NCBI RefSeq assembly: GCF_006439025.1
Contig: NZ_RCYZ01000008.1
Span: 124,001-188,000, forward strand
Reading direction: 5' to 3'
Length of the DNA stretch: 64,000 nucleotides
Source: Hymenobacter nivis
GTDB taxonomy: Bacteria > Bacteroidota > Bacteroidia > Cytophagales > Hymenobacteraceae
The notes under the pieces are model-generated. The model was not told where the DNA came from and made no database searches. It saw only the letters and a list, made by a program, of their open reading frames with translations. The translations under genes were made by a program, and so were the position numbers. This document shows, piece by piece, positions 53,521 through 61,105 of the stretch. Within the stretch, counting starts at the first letter, position 1. Each line of letters starts with the position of its first letter.

Positions 53521-55926
53521 ATGAAGCTACCTTACTGCTGGTTGTTACCGGGCTTATGGTTCGGCGCGGGGCCCGTATGTGCCCAAGGGCCGGCCCACGT
53601 CACCATCAGCGGCTACGTGCGCGACCGGGCCACGGGCGAAAACCTCATTGGGGTGGCCGTGGTGCAGGCCGGCACCGGCCTGGGCACTGCTACCAACACC
53701 TACGGCTTCTACTCCCTCACGCTGCCCACCGCGGGCCTCGACTCGGTGCGGCTGACAACGAGCTACGTGGGCTACGCCCGCGGCCGCTGGGCCGCCCCGG
53801 CCACCGGCAGCGCGGGCCACGACTTCCTACTGGCGCCCGCGCCCAACGAGCTGGCCGGCGTGGAAGTGGTGGCCGACCGCCAGGGCGAGGACCGGGGGCC
53901 CCATAGTACGCGCATGGGCACCATCAACGTACCCATCGCCCAGATTAAGAGCCTCCCCAAGTTCATGGGCGAAACCGACGTGCTGAAGGTGCTCCAGCTG
54001 CTGCCCGGCGTGCAGAGCGGCGGCGAGGGCACCAGCGGCCTGTACGTGCGCGGCGGCTCGCCCGACCAGAACCTGATTTTGCTCGACGGCACGCCGGTGT
54101 ACAACGCCTCCCACCTGTTCGGCTTCTTCTCGGTCTTCAACGCCGACGCCCTCAACAACGTGGAGCTGATCAAGGGCGGGTTTCCGGCGCGCTACGGCGG
54201 GCGGCTCTCGTCGGTGCTCGATATTTCGATGAAGGAGGGCAACGACCAGGCCTTTCACGGCGAGGGGGCCATCGGGCTGGTGGCCTCGCGCATCACGCTG
54301 GAGGGCCCCATTAAGAAGGACGTGGCCTCGTTCATCGTCTCGGCCCGGCGCACCTACATCGACGTGGTGGCCCGGCCGTTTGTGAAGCGGCAGCTGGCCA
54401 GTGAAAAGCTGGCCGGCACGCTGGGCTACTACTTCTACGACCTCAACGGCAAGCTCAACTGGAAGCTCAGCCGCCGCGACCGCCTGTACCTGAGCGCCTA
54501 CCGGGGCTCCGACAACTTCTACGCCCACACCCGCGACGCCGACGCTACCCAGGCCACCTACACCCGCTCCGACGTTGACCTCGGCTGGGGCAACCTCACG
54601 GGGGCCCTGCGCTGGAACCACGTCGTGAACGACCGGCTGTTTCTGAACACCCACCTCACCTACAGCCAGTACCAGTTCGACGTGGGCCAGGACCGGGAGG
54701 ACCGTATTGGGGCCCCAGGCCAGGCCGACACCCGAACCACCACCGGTAGCCTGCGCTACTTCTCGAACATCCGCGACTTTAGCTTGAAAACGGACTTCGA
54801 CTACGCGCCCTCACCCGACCACTACGTGCGGTTTGGGGCCCAGCTCACGCGGCACGCCTTCCGCCCCGGGGCCTTTGCCCAAACCGAGCGCGTGGACACG
54901 GCCCGGAGCGGCGCCACCTTGGGCAGCCGCGTGCTGGCCACCGAAAGCGCCCTGTACGTTGAGGACGACTACCGCCTCAGCAACCGGCTGAAGGTGAACG
55001 CCGGCTTGCGCCTGAACGGCTACTTCGTGGACGGCAAGGCCTACCCGTCGCTGGAGCCGCGCCTGGCCGCCCGCTTTATGCTCACCGACGAGTGGGCCCT
55101 GAAGGCGGCCTACGCCCGCACCACGCAGTTCATCCACCTGCTTACCAACAGCGGCATCGGCCTGCCCACCGACCTATGGGTGCCGGCCACGGCGGCGGTG
55201 CGGCCCCAGCTGGCGCACCAAATCAGCCTAGGTGCGGCCCGCACGCTGCGCTACAAAGGCGAGGCGTTTGAGTTCAGCTTTGAGACCTACTACAAGCCCA
55301 TGCGCAACCTGGTGGAGTACCGCGAGGGGGCCAGCTTCCTGAACACCACCGACAGCGACTGGCAGAGCAAGGTGACCAGCGGCCAGGGCTGGGCCTACGG
55401 CGGCGAGCTGTTTTTGCAGAAGAAAACCGGCCGCACCACCGGCTGGCTGGGCTACACCCTGGCCTGGAGCACCCGCCGCTTCCCCGAGCTGAACGGGGGC
55501 CGCGCGTTTCCCTACAAGTACGACCGGCGGCACGACATTTCCTTGGTCGTCATCCACCACTTCAGCCCCACCCTCACGCTCTCGGGCACGTGGGTGTACG
55601 GCACGGGCAACGCCACCACGCTCGCCTCGGGCCGCTTCCAGACCGACCCCCAGCAGGTTTATAATGACTACGGCGACCGCAACTCGTACCGCATGGCCGC
55701 CTACCACCGCTTCGACCTGGACCTGAGCAAAACCAAGAAAAAGCGCTGGGGCGAAATCGTCAACAGCCTCTCCATCTACAACGTGTACAGCCGCAACAAC
55801 CCCTACTACCTGTACTTCCAGGGGGCTTACTTTAACAACGACGGCACGGTGGCCCGGCCGGCCAGCTACCGCCAGGTGTCGCTGTTTCCCATCATCCCCT
55901 CGGTCAGCAAGGCCTTTAAATTTTGA
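53521..55926 (+). CDS. TonB-dependent outer-membrane receptor
   Basis: An 801-residue receptor with a signal peptide ending at about residue 22 (GPVCAQ). A carboxypeptidase-regulatory-like domain follows (VTISGYVRDRATGENLIGVAVVQAGTGLGT, about 25-110). A plug domain carries TDVLKVLQLLPGVQSGGEGTSGLYVRGGSPDQNLILLDGTPVYN. The barrel fills the rest and ends in VSLFPIIPSVSKAFKF with the expected C-terminal Phe. Such receptors import large ligands using the proton motive force. The overlapping DUF4249 lipoprotein gene downstream (8 bases) forms a conserved pair. The ligand cannot be inferred, and no Sus-type glycan lipoprotein is present. Confidence 0.95.
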   Translation: MKLPYCWLLPGLWFGAGPVCAQGPAHVTISGYVRDRATGENLIGVAVVQAGTGLGTATNTYGFYSLTLPTAGLDSVRLTTSYVGYARGRWAAPATGSAGHDFLLAPAPNELAGVEVVADRQGEDRGPHSTRMGTINVPIAQIKSLPKFMGETDVLKVLQLLPGVQSGGEGTSGLYVRGGSPDQNLILLDGTPVYNASHLFGFFSVFNADALNNVELIKGGFPARYGGRLSSVLDISMKEGNDQAFHGEGAIGLVASRITLEGPIKKDVASFIVSARRTYIDVVARPFVKRQLASEKLAGTLGYYFYDLNGKLNWKLSRRDRLYLSAYRGSDNFYAHTRDADATQATYTRSDVDLGWGNLTGALRWNHVVNDRLFLNTHLTYSQYQFDVGQDREDRIGAPGQADTRTTTGSLRYFSNIRDFSLKTDFDYAPSPDHYVRFGAQLTRHAFRPGAFAQTERVDTARSGATLGSRVLATESALYVEDDYRLSNRLKVNAGLRLNGYFVDGKAYPSLEPRLAARFMLTDEWALKAAYARTTQFIHLLTNSGIGLPTDLWVPATAAVRPQLAHQISLGAARTLRYKGEAFEFSFETYYKPMRNLVEYREGASFLNTTDSDWQSKVTSGQGWAYGGELFLQKKTGRTTGWLGYTLAWSTRRFPELNGGRAFPYKYDRRHDISLVVIHHFSPTLTLSGTWVYGTGNATTLASGRFQTDPQQVYNDYGDRNSYRMAAYHRFDLDLSKTKKKRWGEIVNSLSIYNVYSRNNPYYLYFQGAYFNNDGTVARPASYRQVSLFPIIPSVSKAFKF

Positions 55927-55931
55927 GCGCT

Positions 55932-56930
55932 GTGAAAAAATCCTTTCTCTGGCTGCCGCTGGCCGCCGCGGGGGCCCTGGCCGGCTGCGAATCGGTGGTG
56001 AACGTGGAGCCGCCGGCCCACACGCCCCGGCTGGCCCTCACCTATACCCTGACCAACGGCGTGACCCAGGCCGGCAATTGGAATTTTTACGATGCCCGCG
56101 ACCTGTACGTGAGCACCAGCCAGGGCGTGCTGGTCACCAAGAATCTGGCGGGCCGCGCCGACGCCACGGTGGAGCTGCGCGACGACGCCGGGCAGGTAGT
56201 GGAGCAGTTCCGGGCCAAAAACCGGGCCCCCTACGGCTCCGATAGCCTGCGCGGCTACTACGCGCCCACCCGCGGCTACGTGGGCCAGCCCGGCCAGCGC
56301 TACACCCTGCGGGCCAGCGCCCCGGGCGTGGAAACCGTGGAAGCCGCGCTGGCCCTACCGGCCGTGCCCGTACTGGGGGCCGGCAGCTTCGTACCTAACC
56401 CGCCCGCGTCGTTTTCACCGTCCGGCAACCGCTTCGGCCGGCTCTCCTTCGCAATAGCCGACGATGCGGCCACCGCCAACTATTACCTGGCCTACGCCCG
56501 GGTGCTGGACGCCAACGGCCAGCCCTGGGGCCGCGTATTCCAAGACAACAGCGACCGCGACGACCAAGTGGGCCCCGACGTCAACCTAAACCGCTTCGAC
56601 CTCTCCGACCCCGGCACCTTTTACCAAACGCTGCCTGTGAGCGACGCCGGCCGCAACGGCCAGCGCCTAGTGTACAGCGGCAAGGTGCGGTACTATTACA
56701 GCCCGCCGAGCGGCTTTGGCAATTATCCCAACCCGCCGGCGCCGGCCTTCGTCGAGGTACTGGTGAGCGCCATCCCCGTTGATACGTACAATTACTACCT
56801 GTCCGTGCTGCGCTACTACGACACCGAGCAAAGCATCTTTGCCGAGCCCGCGCCGCTGCGTTCCAACGTGCCGGGCGGCTACGGGCTGTTTGCCGGGGCC
56901 AGCGACACAGTGCTGCGCATTCCGCTTTAA
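55932..56930 (+). CDS. DUF4249 lipoprotein paired with the TonB receptor
   Basis: A 332-residue lipoprotein with signal LWLPLAAAGALAGC (lipobox LAGC, Cys at about 19). The layout is that of DUF4249: VVNVEPPAHTPRLALTYTL, RADATVELRDDAGQVVEQF, GQRYTLRASAPGVETVEAAL, and the end FVEVLVSAIPVDTYNYYLSVLRYYD with a final SNVPGGYGLFAGASDTVLRI. These are outer-membrane partners of TonB-dependent receptors. The GTG at 55932 gives the correct signal peptide; a TTG overlapping the receptor stop at 55923 is the alternative. Confidence 0.88.
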   Translation: MKKSFLWLPLAAAGALAGCESVVNVEPPAHTPRLALTYTLTNGVTQAGNWNFYDARDLYVSTSQGVLVTKNLAGRADATVELRDDAGQVVEQFRAKNRAPYGSDSLRGYYAPTRGYVGQPGQRYTLRASAPGVETVEAALALPAVPVLGAGSFVPNPPASFSPSGNRFGRLSFAIADDAATANYYLAYARVLDANGQPWGRVFQDNSDRDDQVGPDVNLNRFDLSDPGTFYQTLPVSDAGRNGQRLVYSGKVRYYYSPPSGFGNYPNPPAPAFVEVLVSAIPVDTYNYYLSVLRYYDTEQSIFAEPAPLRSNVPGGYGLFAGASDTVLRIPL

Positions 56931-56963
56931 GTACCATTTGCATTGCGCCTCATGCGCCCCCAC

Positions 56964-56987
56964 AAGCCCGGCTCAGCCGGGCTTTTT
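56964..56987 (+). terminator. terminator after the DUF4249 gene
   Basis: A compact stem AAGCCCGGC/GCCGGGCTT (56964-56972 and 56976-56984) followed by T3; 34 bases after the stop. Confidence 0.85.
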
Positions 56988-57091
56988 GCGTTTGGCCACG
57001 GGGCCCCTACCGACACGCATTGCCCCATTCGCTAGGCAATGGGGCATTTGTGGTCACAATTCGGTAACATAGCCGCTGCTTAATACCCCGC

Positions 57092-57099
57092 TACCTTTG
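57092..57099 (+). promoter_or_regulatory. TAnnTTTG -7 element of the phosphate transporter gene
   Basis: TACCTTTG 41 bases upstream of the ATG at 57140. An exact -7 match; no clear -33 element. Confidence 0.55.
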
Positions 57100-57139
57100 C
57101 CCCGAACTGCACTCCGCTTACCCACCAATTTCTTTTTAT

Positions 57140-58543
57140 ATGTTTGGATTAGAACCACATGTGTTGCTGCTGCTGGGCGTGTGCCTGCTGGCCGCCTGCG
57201 CGTTCGAGTTCGTCAATGGCTTCCACGACACGGCCAATGCCGTGGCGACGGTCATTTATACCAACACGCTGCGGCCCTGGGTGGCCGTGGTCTGGTCGGC
57301 ATTCTGGAACTTCATCGGCGTGTTTGCCGGCGGCATTGGCGTGGCCATGGGCATCGTGTACCTGCTGCCCGTCGAGAGCCTCGTGGACCAGAACGTGTAC
57401 CACGGCATTGCCATGGTGGGGGCCCTGATTGTGGCCGCCATCATCTGGAACGTGGGCACCTGGTACTACGGCCTGCCCTCCAGCTCGTCGCACGCCCTCA
57501 TCGGCTCCATCCTCGGGGTGGGCATCGCCTTTTCGCTGCTGCCGGGCTCCAAGGGCGCGGCCGTGAACTGGAGCAAGGCCGGCGAAACGGGCCTGGCGCT
57601 CATTACCAGCCCGGTGCTGGGCTTCACCTTCACCATCGGCATGATGTTCTTGCTCAAGCGCTTCGTAAAGAGCAAGGCCATCTTCAAGGAGCCGCACAAG
57701 CGCAAGCCCCCGCCCCTCTGGATCCGGCTGCTGCTGGTGGTTACGTGCACGCTGGTGAGCTTTTTCCACGGCTCCAACGACGGCCAGAAGGGCGTGGGCC
57801 TGATCATGCTCATCCTCATCGGCATCGTGCCCACCTTCTACGCCCTCGACCAGAGCAAGAACCCGCTCGATTTGCGCGAGTCGCTGACCAAGATTGAGTT
57901 CGTAATGGGCCGCGTGAACCAGGCCGAGCTGAGCCCCGCCGACCAGAAGCTGCTGGCCGAAGTGAACGCCCAGACCGCGAGCCTCGACCGCGTATTTGCC
58001 GGCAAAACCGACGTGGCCCAGCTGCCCCAAAACGCCCGCTTCGAAATCCGCCGCGCCATCCTGCTGGCCGCCAACCGCGCCAAATCGCTGCTCGGCTCCG
58101 ATAAGGTGAGCCTCAGCACCCAGGACCGCGCCACCTACGACGGGGCCATTAAGGAGATGAAAACCTTCACCGACTACGCCCCCTGGTGGGTGCTGCTGGT
58201 GGTCTCGCTCTCGCTGGCCTGCGGCACCATGATCGGCTGGCAGCGCATCGTGACCACCATCGGCGAGCGCATCGGCAAGGAGCACCTCAACTACGCCCAG
58301 GGCGCCAGCTCCGAGCTGGTGGCCGCCGCCATGATCGGGGCCAGCACGGCCTTCGGCCTGGCTTCGTCCACCACGCACGTGCTCTCCTCGGCCATTGCCG
58401 GCAGCATGGTGGCCAACCGCGGCATCAAAAACCTGAACCCCCAGATGGTGCGCAACATCGCCCTGGCCTGGGTGCTCACCGTGCCCGTCACGATGGTGCT
58501 CTCCGGGGCCCTGTTCCTGCTCTTCCGCGCCGTGCTGGGGTAA
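57140..58543 (+). CDS. PiT-family inorganic phosphate transporter
   Basis: A 467-residue integral membrane protein. Both PiT signatures are present: EFVNGFHDTANAVATVIYT near residue 30, and FFHGSNDGQKGVGLIM near residue 210. It has five N-terminal helices and a central cytoplasmic domain of about 110 residues (SLTKIEFVMGRVNQAEL to MKTFTDYAPWW). C-terminal helices with GTMIGWQRIVTTIGERIGK and the second-half STTHVLSSAIAGSM complete the protein. It probably moves phosphate as metal-phosphate with protons. No phoU-like gene is adjacent. Start ATG at 57140. Confidence 0.95.
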   Translation: MFGLEPHVLLLLGVCLLAACAFEFVNGFHDTANAVATVIYTNTLRPWVAVVWSAFWNFIGVFAGGIGVAMGIVYLLPVESLVDQNVYHGIAMVGALIVAAIIWNVGTWYYGLPSSSSHALIGSILGVGIAFSLLPGSKGAAVNWSKAGETGLALITSPVLGFTFTIGMMFLLKRFVKSKAIFKEPHKRKPPPLWIRLLLVVTCTLVSFFHGSNDGQKGVGLIMLILIGIVPTFYALDQSKNPLDLRESLTKIEFVMGRVNQAELSPADQKLLAEVNAQTASLDRVFAGKTDVAQLPQNARFEIRRAILLAANRAKSLLGSDKVSLSTQDRATYDGAIKEMKTFTDYAPWWVLLVVSLSLACGTMIGWQRIVTTIGERIGKEHLNYAQGASSELVAAAMIGASTAFGLASSTTHVLSSAIAGSMVANRGIKNLNPQMVRNIALAWVLTVPVTMVLSGALFLLFRAVLG

Positions 58544-58580
58544 ACGTATTCCCACTTGCTGCCCCTTGGGGCCCCTACAA

Positions 58581-58615
58581 CAACGCCCGGCCACTACCAA
58601 GTGCGCCGGGCGTTG
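58581..58615. terminator. terminator between convergent genes
   Basis: An 11-base stem CAACGCCCGGC/GCCGGGCGTTG (58581-58591 and 58605-58615) with a 13-base loop, between the phosphate transporter and the convergent small secreted-protein gene. Confidence 0.7.
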
Positions 58616-58647
58616 CTGCGTTCGGGGGGTAGCGGGGGCCCCAGGGG

Positions 58648-59049
58648 CTACGGGGTGGGCCAGGTTGTTTTCTTGAAGGGCGTGCCCAGCGTGGCCTGCG
58701 TGCGCCCCGGGCACGGGTCGTTTACGGGGGTGAACATGACCTCGTCCTTCTTGATTTTGTAGGACCAGGTGCCGGGCGTTTGGGTGTCGCAGGGGCTGCC
58801 GCCGCTTATTTTCTGCCACACAAATTGATTGTTGCCCTTCTGCGTGTAGTGCATGGTCTCGGCCACCTGCTTGCTGTCCTTGATGAACATGACCACCGTG
58901 TCCTGCTTGAACTGCAACACGATTTCCGTAGGCTCGGGGACGAGGGCGGTGCCGGCCCAGGCGGTGCCGGCCAGCGGCTGCTGGGCCCGGGCGGGCAGGG
59001 CCCCGGCGCACGCAAACAGAACGGGCAAACAACAAAGAACTTTTTTCAT
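58648..59049 (-). CDS. small secreted protein of unknown function
   Basis: A 133-residue protein with a signal peptide (VLCCLPVLFACAGALPARAQ). The mature part of about 110 residues looks like a small beta-barrel (TEIVLQFKQDTVVMFIKDS, NNQFVWQKISGGSPCDTQTPGTWSYKIKKDEVMFTPVNDPCPG), with two cysteines that could form a disulfide in the periplasm. A lipocalin-like fold is possible but not shown. The ATG at 59049 gives the signal peptide; the frame is open 183 bases upstream without homology. Confidence 0.75.
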   Translation of the reverse strand: MKKVLCCLPVLFACAGALPARAQQPLAGTAWAGTALVPEPTEIVLQFKQDTVVMFIKDSKQVAETMHYTQKGNNQFVWQKISGGSPCDTQTPGTWSYKIKKDEVMFTPVNDPCPGRTQATLGTPFKKTTWPTP

Positions 59050-59127
59050 GGCGAAAGCTGGTTGAATGGTGGCGGTTTGACGAATATATAAAAAAATATA
59101 TTTGTTTGCACTATCTCCCACCCGCAG

Positions 59128-59180
59128 CCCCAAGCAAAAGCGGCTGCCCCCGGTCGGGGAGCAGCCGCTTTTGCTTGGGG
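59128..59180 (-). terminator. long hairpin between the small secreted-protein gene and the acidic-protein gene
   Basis: A perfect 20-base inverted repeat (59128-59147 and 59161-59180) with further G/C pairing in the loop. It lies 110 bases after the acidic-protein stop; no T-run follows on the minus strand. Confidence 0.65.
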
Positions 59181-59236
59181 GGCAAGTACCGGGCCCGACC
59201 CGTAATTGCCGCGATAAACGGGCCGTTTTCACCTAG

Positions 59237-59279
59237 TTATCCACTTATCCACAGCGAAAAAGGGGTATTTTGTGGATAA
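59237..59279. other. DnaA-box cluster with two perfect consensus boxes
   Basis: Within 43 bases are TTATCCACT (59237-59245), TTATCCACA (59245-59253, exact E. coli-type consensus) and TGTGGATAA (59271-59279, exact, opposite strand). An A/G-rich spacer separates the last two. The cluster lies immediately downstream of the acidic-protein stop. It may be part of, or an outlier of, the origin region at 60344-61105. Confidence 0.7.
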
Positions 59280-59289
59280 CCCAGGGAAC

Positions 59290-59775
59290 CTATTTGGGCC
59301 ACTGCACTTCCAGGTCGTCGTTGATGAAGACGCCGAAGTTGACGAATTGAAGCGTTCCCTCGTCGAAGTACAAATCAATCATTGATTGCTCATAGCTCAG
59401 ACGTACCTCGCCGCCGTCCATGTTCTCCACTTCGGCGTCGGCCACGCCGTTGCGCTGCATCAGGGCCTGGATGGCTTCGAGCGACTTGCCCTGGATGGGC
59501 TCGCCGAACAGGCGCATGTTAGGGTTGTCGGTTTCGATGCAGCTCAGGCGGAAGTCGTCCTCGCGGTCGAAGTACAGCGACACGAGGTATTCCTCCTCGT
59601 GGTACACCCACTCTTGGTGCTCAAACTCGTCTTCGTCTTCCGATTCCTCGATTTCCTCGGGCTCGCCCACCAGGGTCCGCACCTCATCCATGGTGGCGCC
59701 GAAGCGCAGCAGGCCCATGCCGGTGCCCAGGGTAATTTCGTTTTCCTCGATGCTGGAGGGCTGAATGGTTGCCAT
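59290..59775 (-). CDS. acidic protein of unknown function beside the origin region
   Basis: A 161-residue, strongly acidic cytoplasmic protein. It starts MATIQPSSIEENEIT; the segment GTGMGLLRFGATMDEVRTLVG is followed by an Asp/Glu run (EESEDEDEFEHQEW). Then come LVSLYFDREDDFRLSCIET, MRLFGEPIQGKSLEAIQALM, and strands ending VNFGVFINDDLEVQWPK. I recognise no named family. It lies between two DnaA-box clusters. A TAnnTTTG element 26 bases upstream supports the ATG at 59775; a longer frame from 59868 would start ahead of that promoter. Confidence 0.8.
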   Translation of the reverse strand: MATIQPSSIEENEITLGTGMGLLRFGATMDEVRTLVGEPEEIEESEDEDEFEHQEWVYHEEEYLVSLYFDREDDFRLSCIETDNPNMRLFGEPIQGKSLEAIQALMQRNGVADAEVENMDGGEVRLSYEQSMIDLYFDEGTLQFVNFGVFINDDLEVQWPK

Positions 59776-59800
59776 TGGGCTGATAAGTAAAAGTGATACG

Positions 59801-59808
59801 CAAAGGTA
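59801..59808 (-). promoter_or_regulatory. TAnnTTTG -7 element of the acidic-protein gene
   Basis: TACCTTTG on the minus strand, 26 bases upstream of the ATG at 59775. Confidence 0.6.
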
Positions 59809-59848
59809 AGAACGCAGCCGGGGGCCCCGGCGTTGGCCGGGGGCCCGG

Positions 59849-60343
59849 CTATTTGCCGTAGCGGGCAATGAAGGCCTCTTTCTGGCGCACGTATTCGGGG
59901 TGGACTTTGGCCGCGTCCCACTGCCGGCCGAAGATTTCGGCGGCCGCTACCTTGTCGGGGTCGGGGGCGGCGGTGCGGGGCAGCTCGGCGCGGCCGTGGG
60001 CCCCGGACTGGCCTTTTTTGTCGGCCGGCACGGGGCCGTCGTACTTCTTGCCGCCGCGGTGGTTGGCGTAGCGCCGGGCCCGGGTGAAGCCCATTTGCAG
60101 GAACTTGCGGGCCATGTCGGCCCCCACAAAATCTTCGGCCTTCAAATACGCCTCAAACAGGCCCCAAATAGCTTCTGAGGAAGCCGTGGCCGCCGCCGCG
60201 TCTTTGAAGCGCCAGTGGGGCAGAATCTCGCCCTTGTAGGGCTGCACCAGCAGCACGCCCTGCTCGCCGCGCCCCACGCGGTAGAGCTCGGGGTGCTGGC
60301 GAAAATCGACGGTGTGGAAATCGAGGGTGTAATCGAACGGCAT
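59849..60343 (-). CDS. DUF4385-family protein
   Basis: A 164-residue cytoplasmic protein of the DUF4385 family. The N-terminal FDYTLDFHTVDFRQHPELYRVGRGEQGVLLVQPYKGEILPHWRFK and FVGADMARKFLQMGFTRARRYANHRGGKKYDG are the conserved segments. It ends DKVAAAEIFGRQWDAAKVHPEYVRQKEAFIARYGK. From memory DUF4385 members also occur in phages; its function is unknown. I chose the ATG at 60343, which starts at the conserved domain. The reading frame stays open to 60625 but encodes only Pro/Tyr/His/Gly repeats that are read from the DnaA-box array and are probably not translated. Confidence 0.82.
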   Translation of the reverse strand: MPFDYTLDFHTVDFRQHPELYRVGRGEQGVLLVQPYKGEILPHWRFKDAAAATASSEAIWGLFEAYLKAEDFVGADMARKFLQMGFTRARRYANHRGGKKYDGPVPADKKGQSGAHGRAELPRTAAPDPDKVAAAEIFGRQWDAAKVHPEYVRQKEAFIARYGK

Positions 60344-61105
60344 AACGGGGCCCGGGTGGGGATAAAGTGGATAAGTACGTGGATAACCGCCCGGCGTGGT
60401 GCCCCAAGGGGGATAAGGTGAATAACTGTGGGGCCAACCGCCCGGCGGGGGCCCTCGGTGGGGATAAGGTGGATAACCGTGGGGATAACGGGTCGGCTGG
60501 GGCCCCGGTGGGAATGCGCGGGGCCCCCGGCTGGCCAGCCCCGGGGCCCCAGCCGGCAAGAGTGGCCCGGGGGCAAGGGCCGGGAGTTTTCCACCTGGAT
60601 AAACTTTGATTAAATTTTTTTTCAAAAAAACCCTTTCTATTTCCAGTTATTAGGGACGTTAATAAGTGGACAACTCGGTGGGGTTATCCACCGTGCGGAT
60701 AACTTGTGGGTAAAGCAGGGGTTGTCCACCGGATATCCACCGGCAATGTGGATATCATTCGGCTGTGCATCAGCACGTTGATTGCCTTTTCCACCTATCC
60801 CCACGTTCTCCACATACGCACAATCCACCGGGCGGGGCCGCTGGGGATTGGGCATATCTGGTGGGGGAGTTATCCCCGGTTGTCCACCGGCCGCGCGCCC
60901 TGTGTGAGGTCCCTCTCCCACCAAATAAAGTTGTGCGCATGTTATCCCCACGCGGCCGGTGGGTTTCCCCCAGGTTATCCACCAAAACAGGGCCCCGGGC
61001 AAAGGCATGTGGAAAACCCGGTGGAAAACCGGTGGATTACCGCCCAAAAAGGCCCTCAGTAACTGGAAATAGCCTAAAGTTATCCCCCAATGTGGATTAC
61101 TCGGG
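60344..61105. other. candidate replication origin (oriC): dense DnaA-box array
   Basis: A gene-free stretch of 762 bases holding many DnaA-box-like 9-mers within one base of TTATCCACA. On the reverse strand these are at 60357, 60366, 60378, 60459, 60468, 60480, 60694, 60705, 60747 and 61091. On the forward strand they are at 60684, 60806, 60942 and 60975. A TTWTNCACA match lies at 61008 (TGTGGAAAA). An AT-rich segment (about 60601-60660, runs of A and T) sits between the left and right groups and could be the unwinding element. A 13-base inverted repeat (CTATTTCCAGTTA, 60637-60649, and its complement, 61060-61072) bounds the right-hand core. No gene is supported here. mnmG, a classic origin neighbour, is about 3 kb away. 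Confidence 0.75.
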
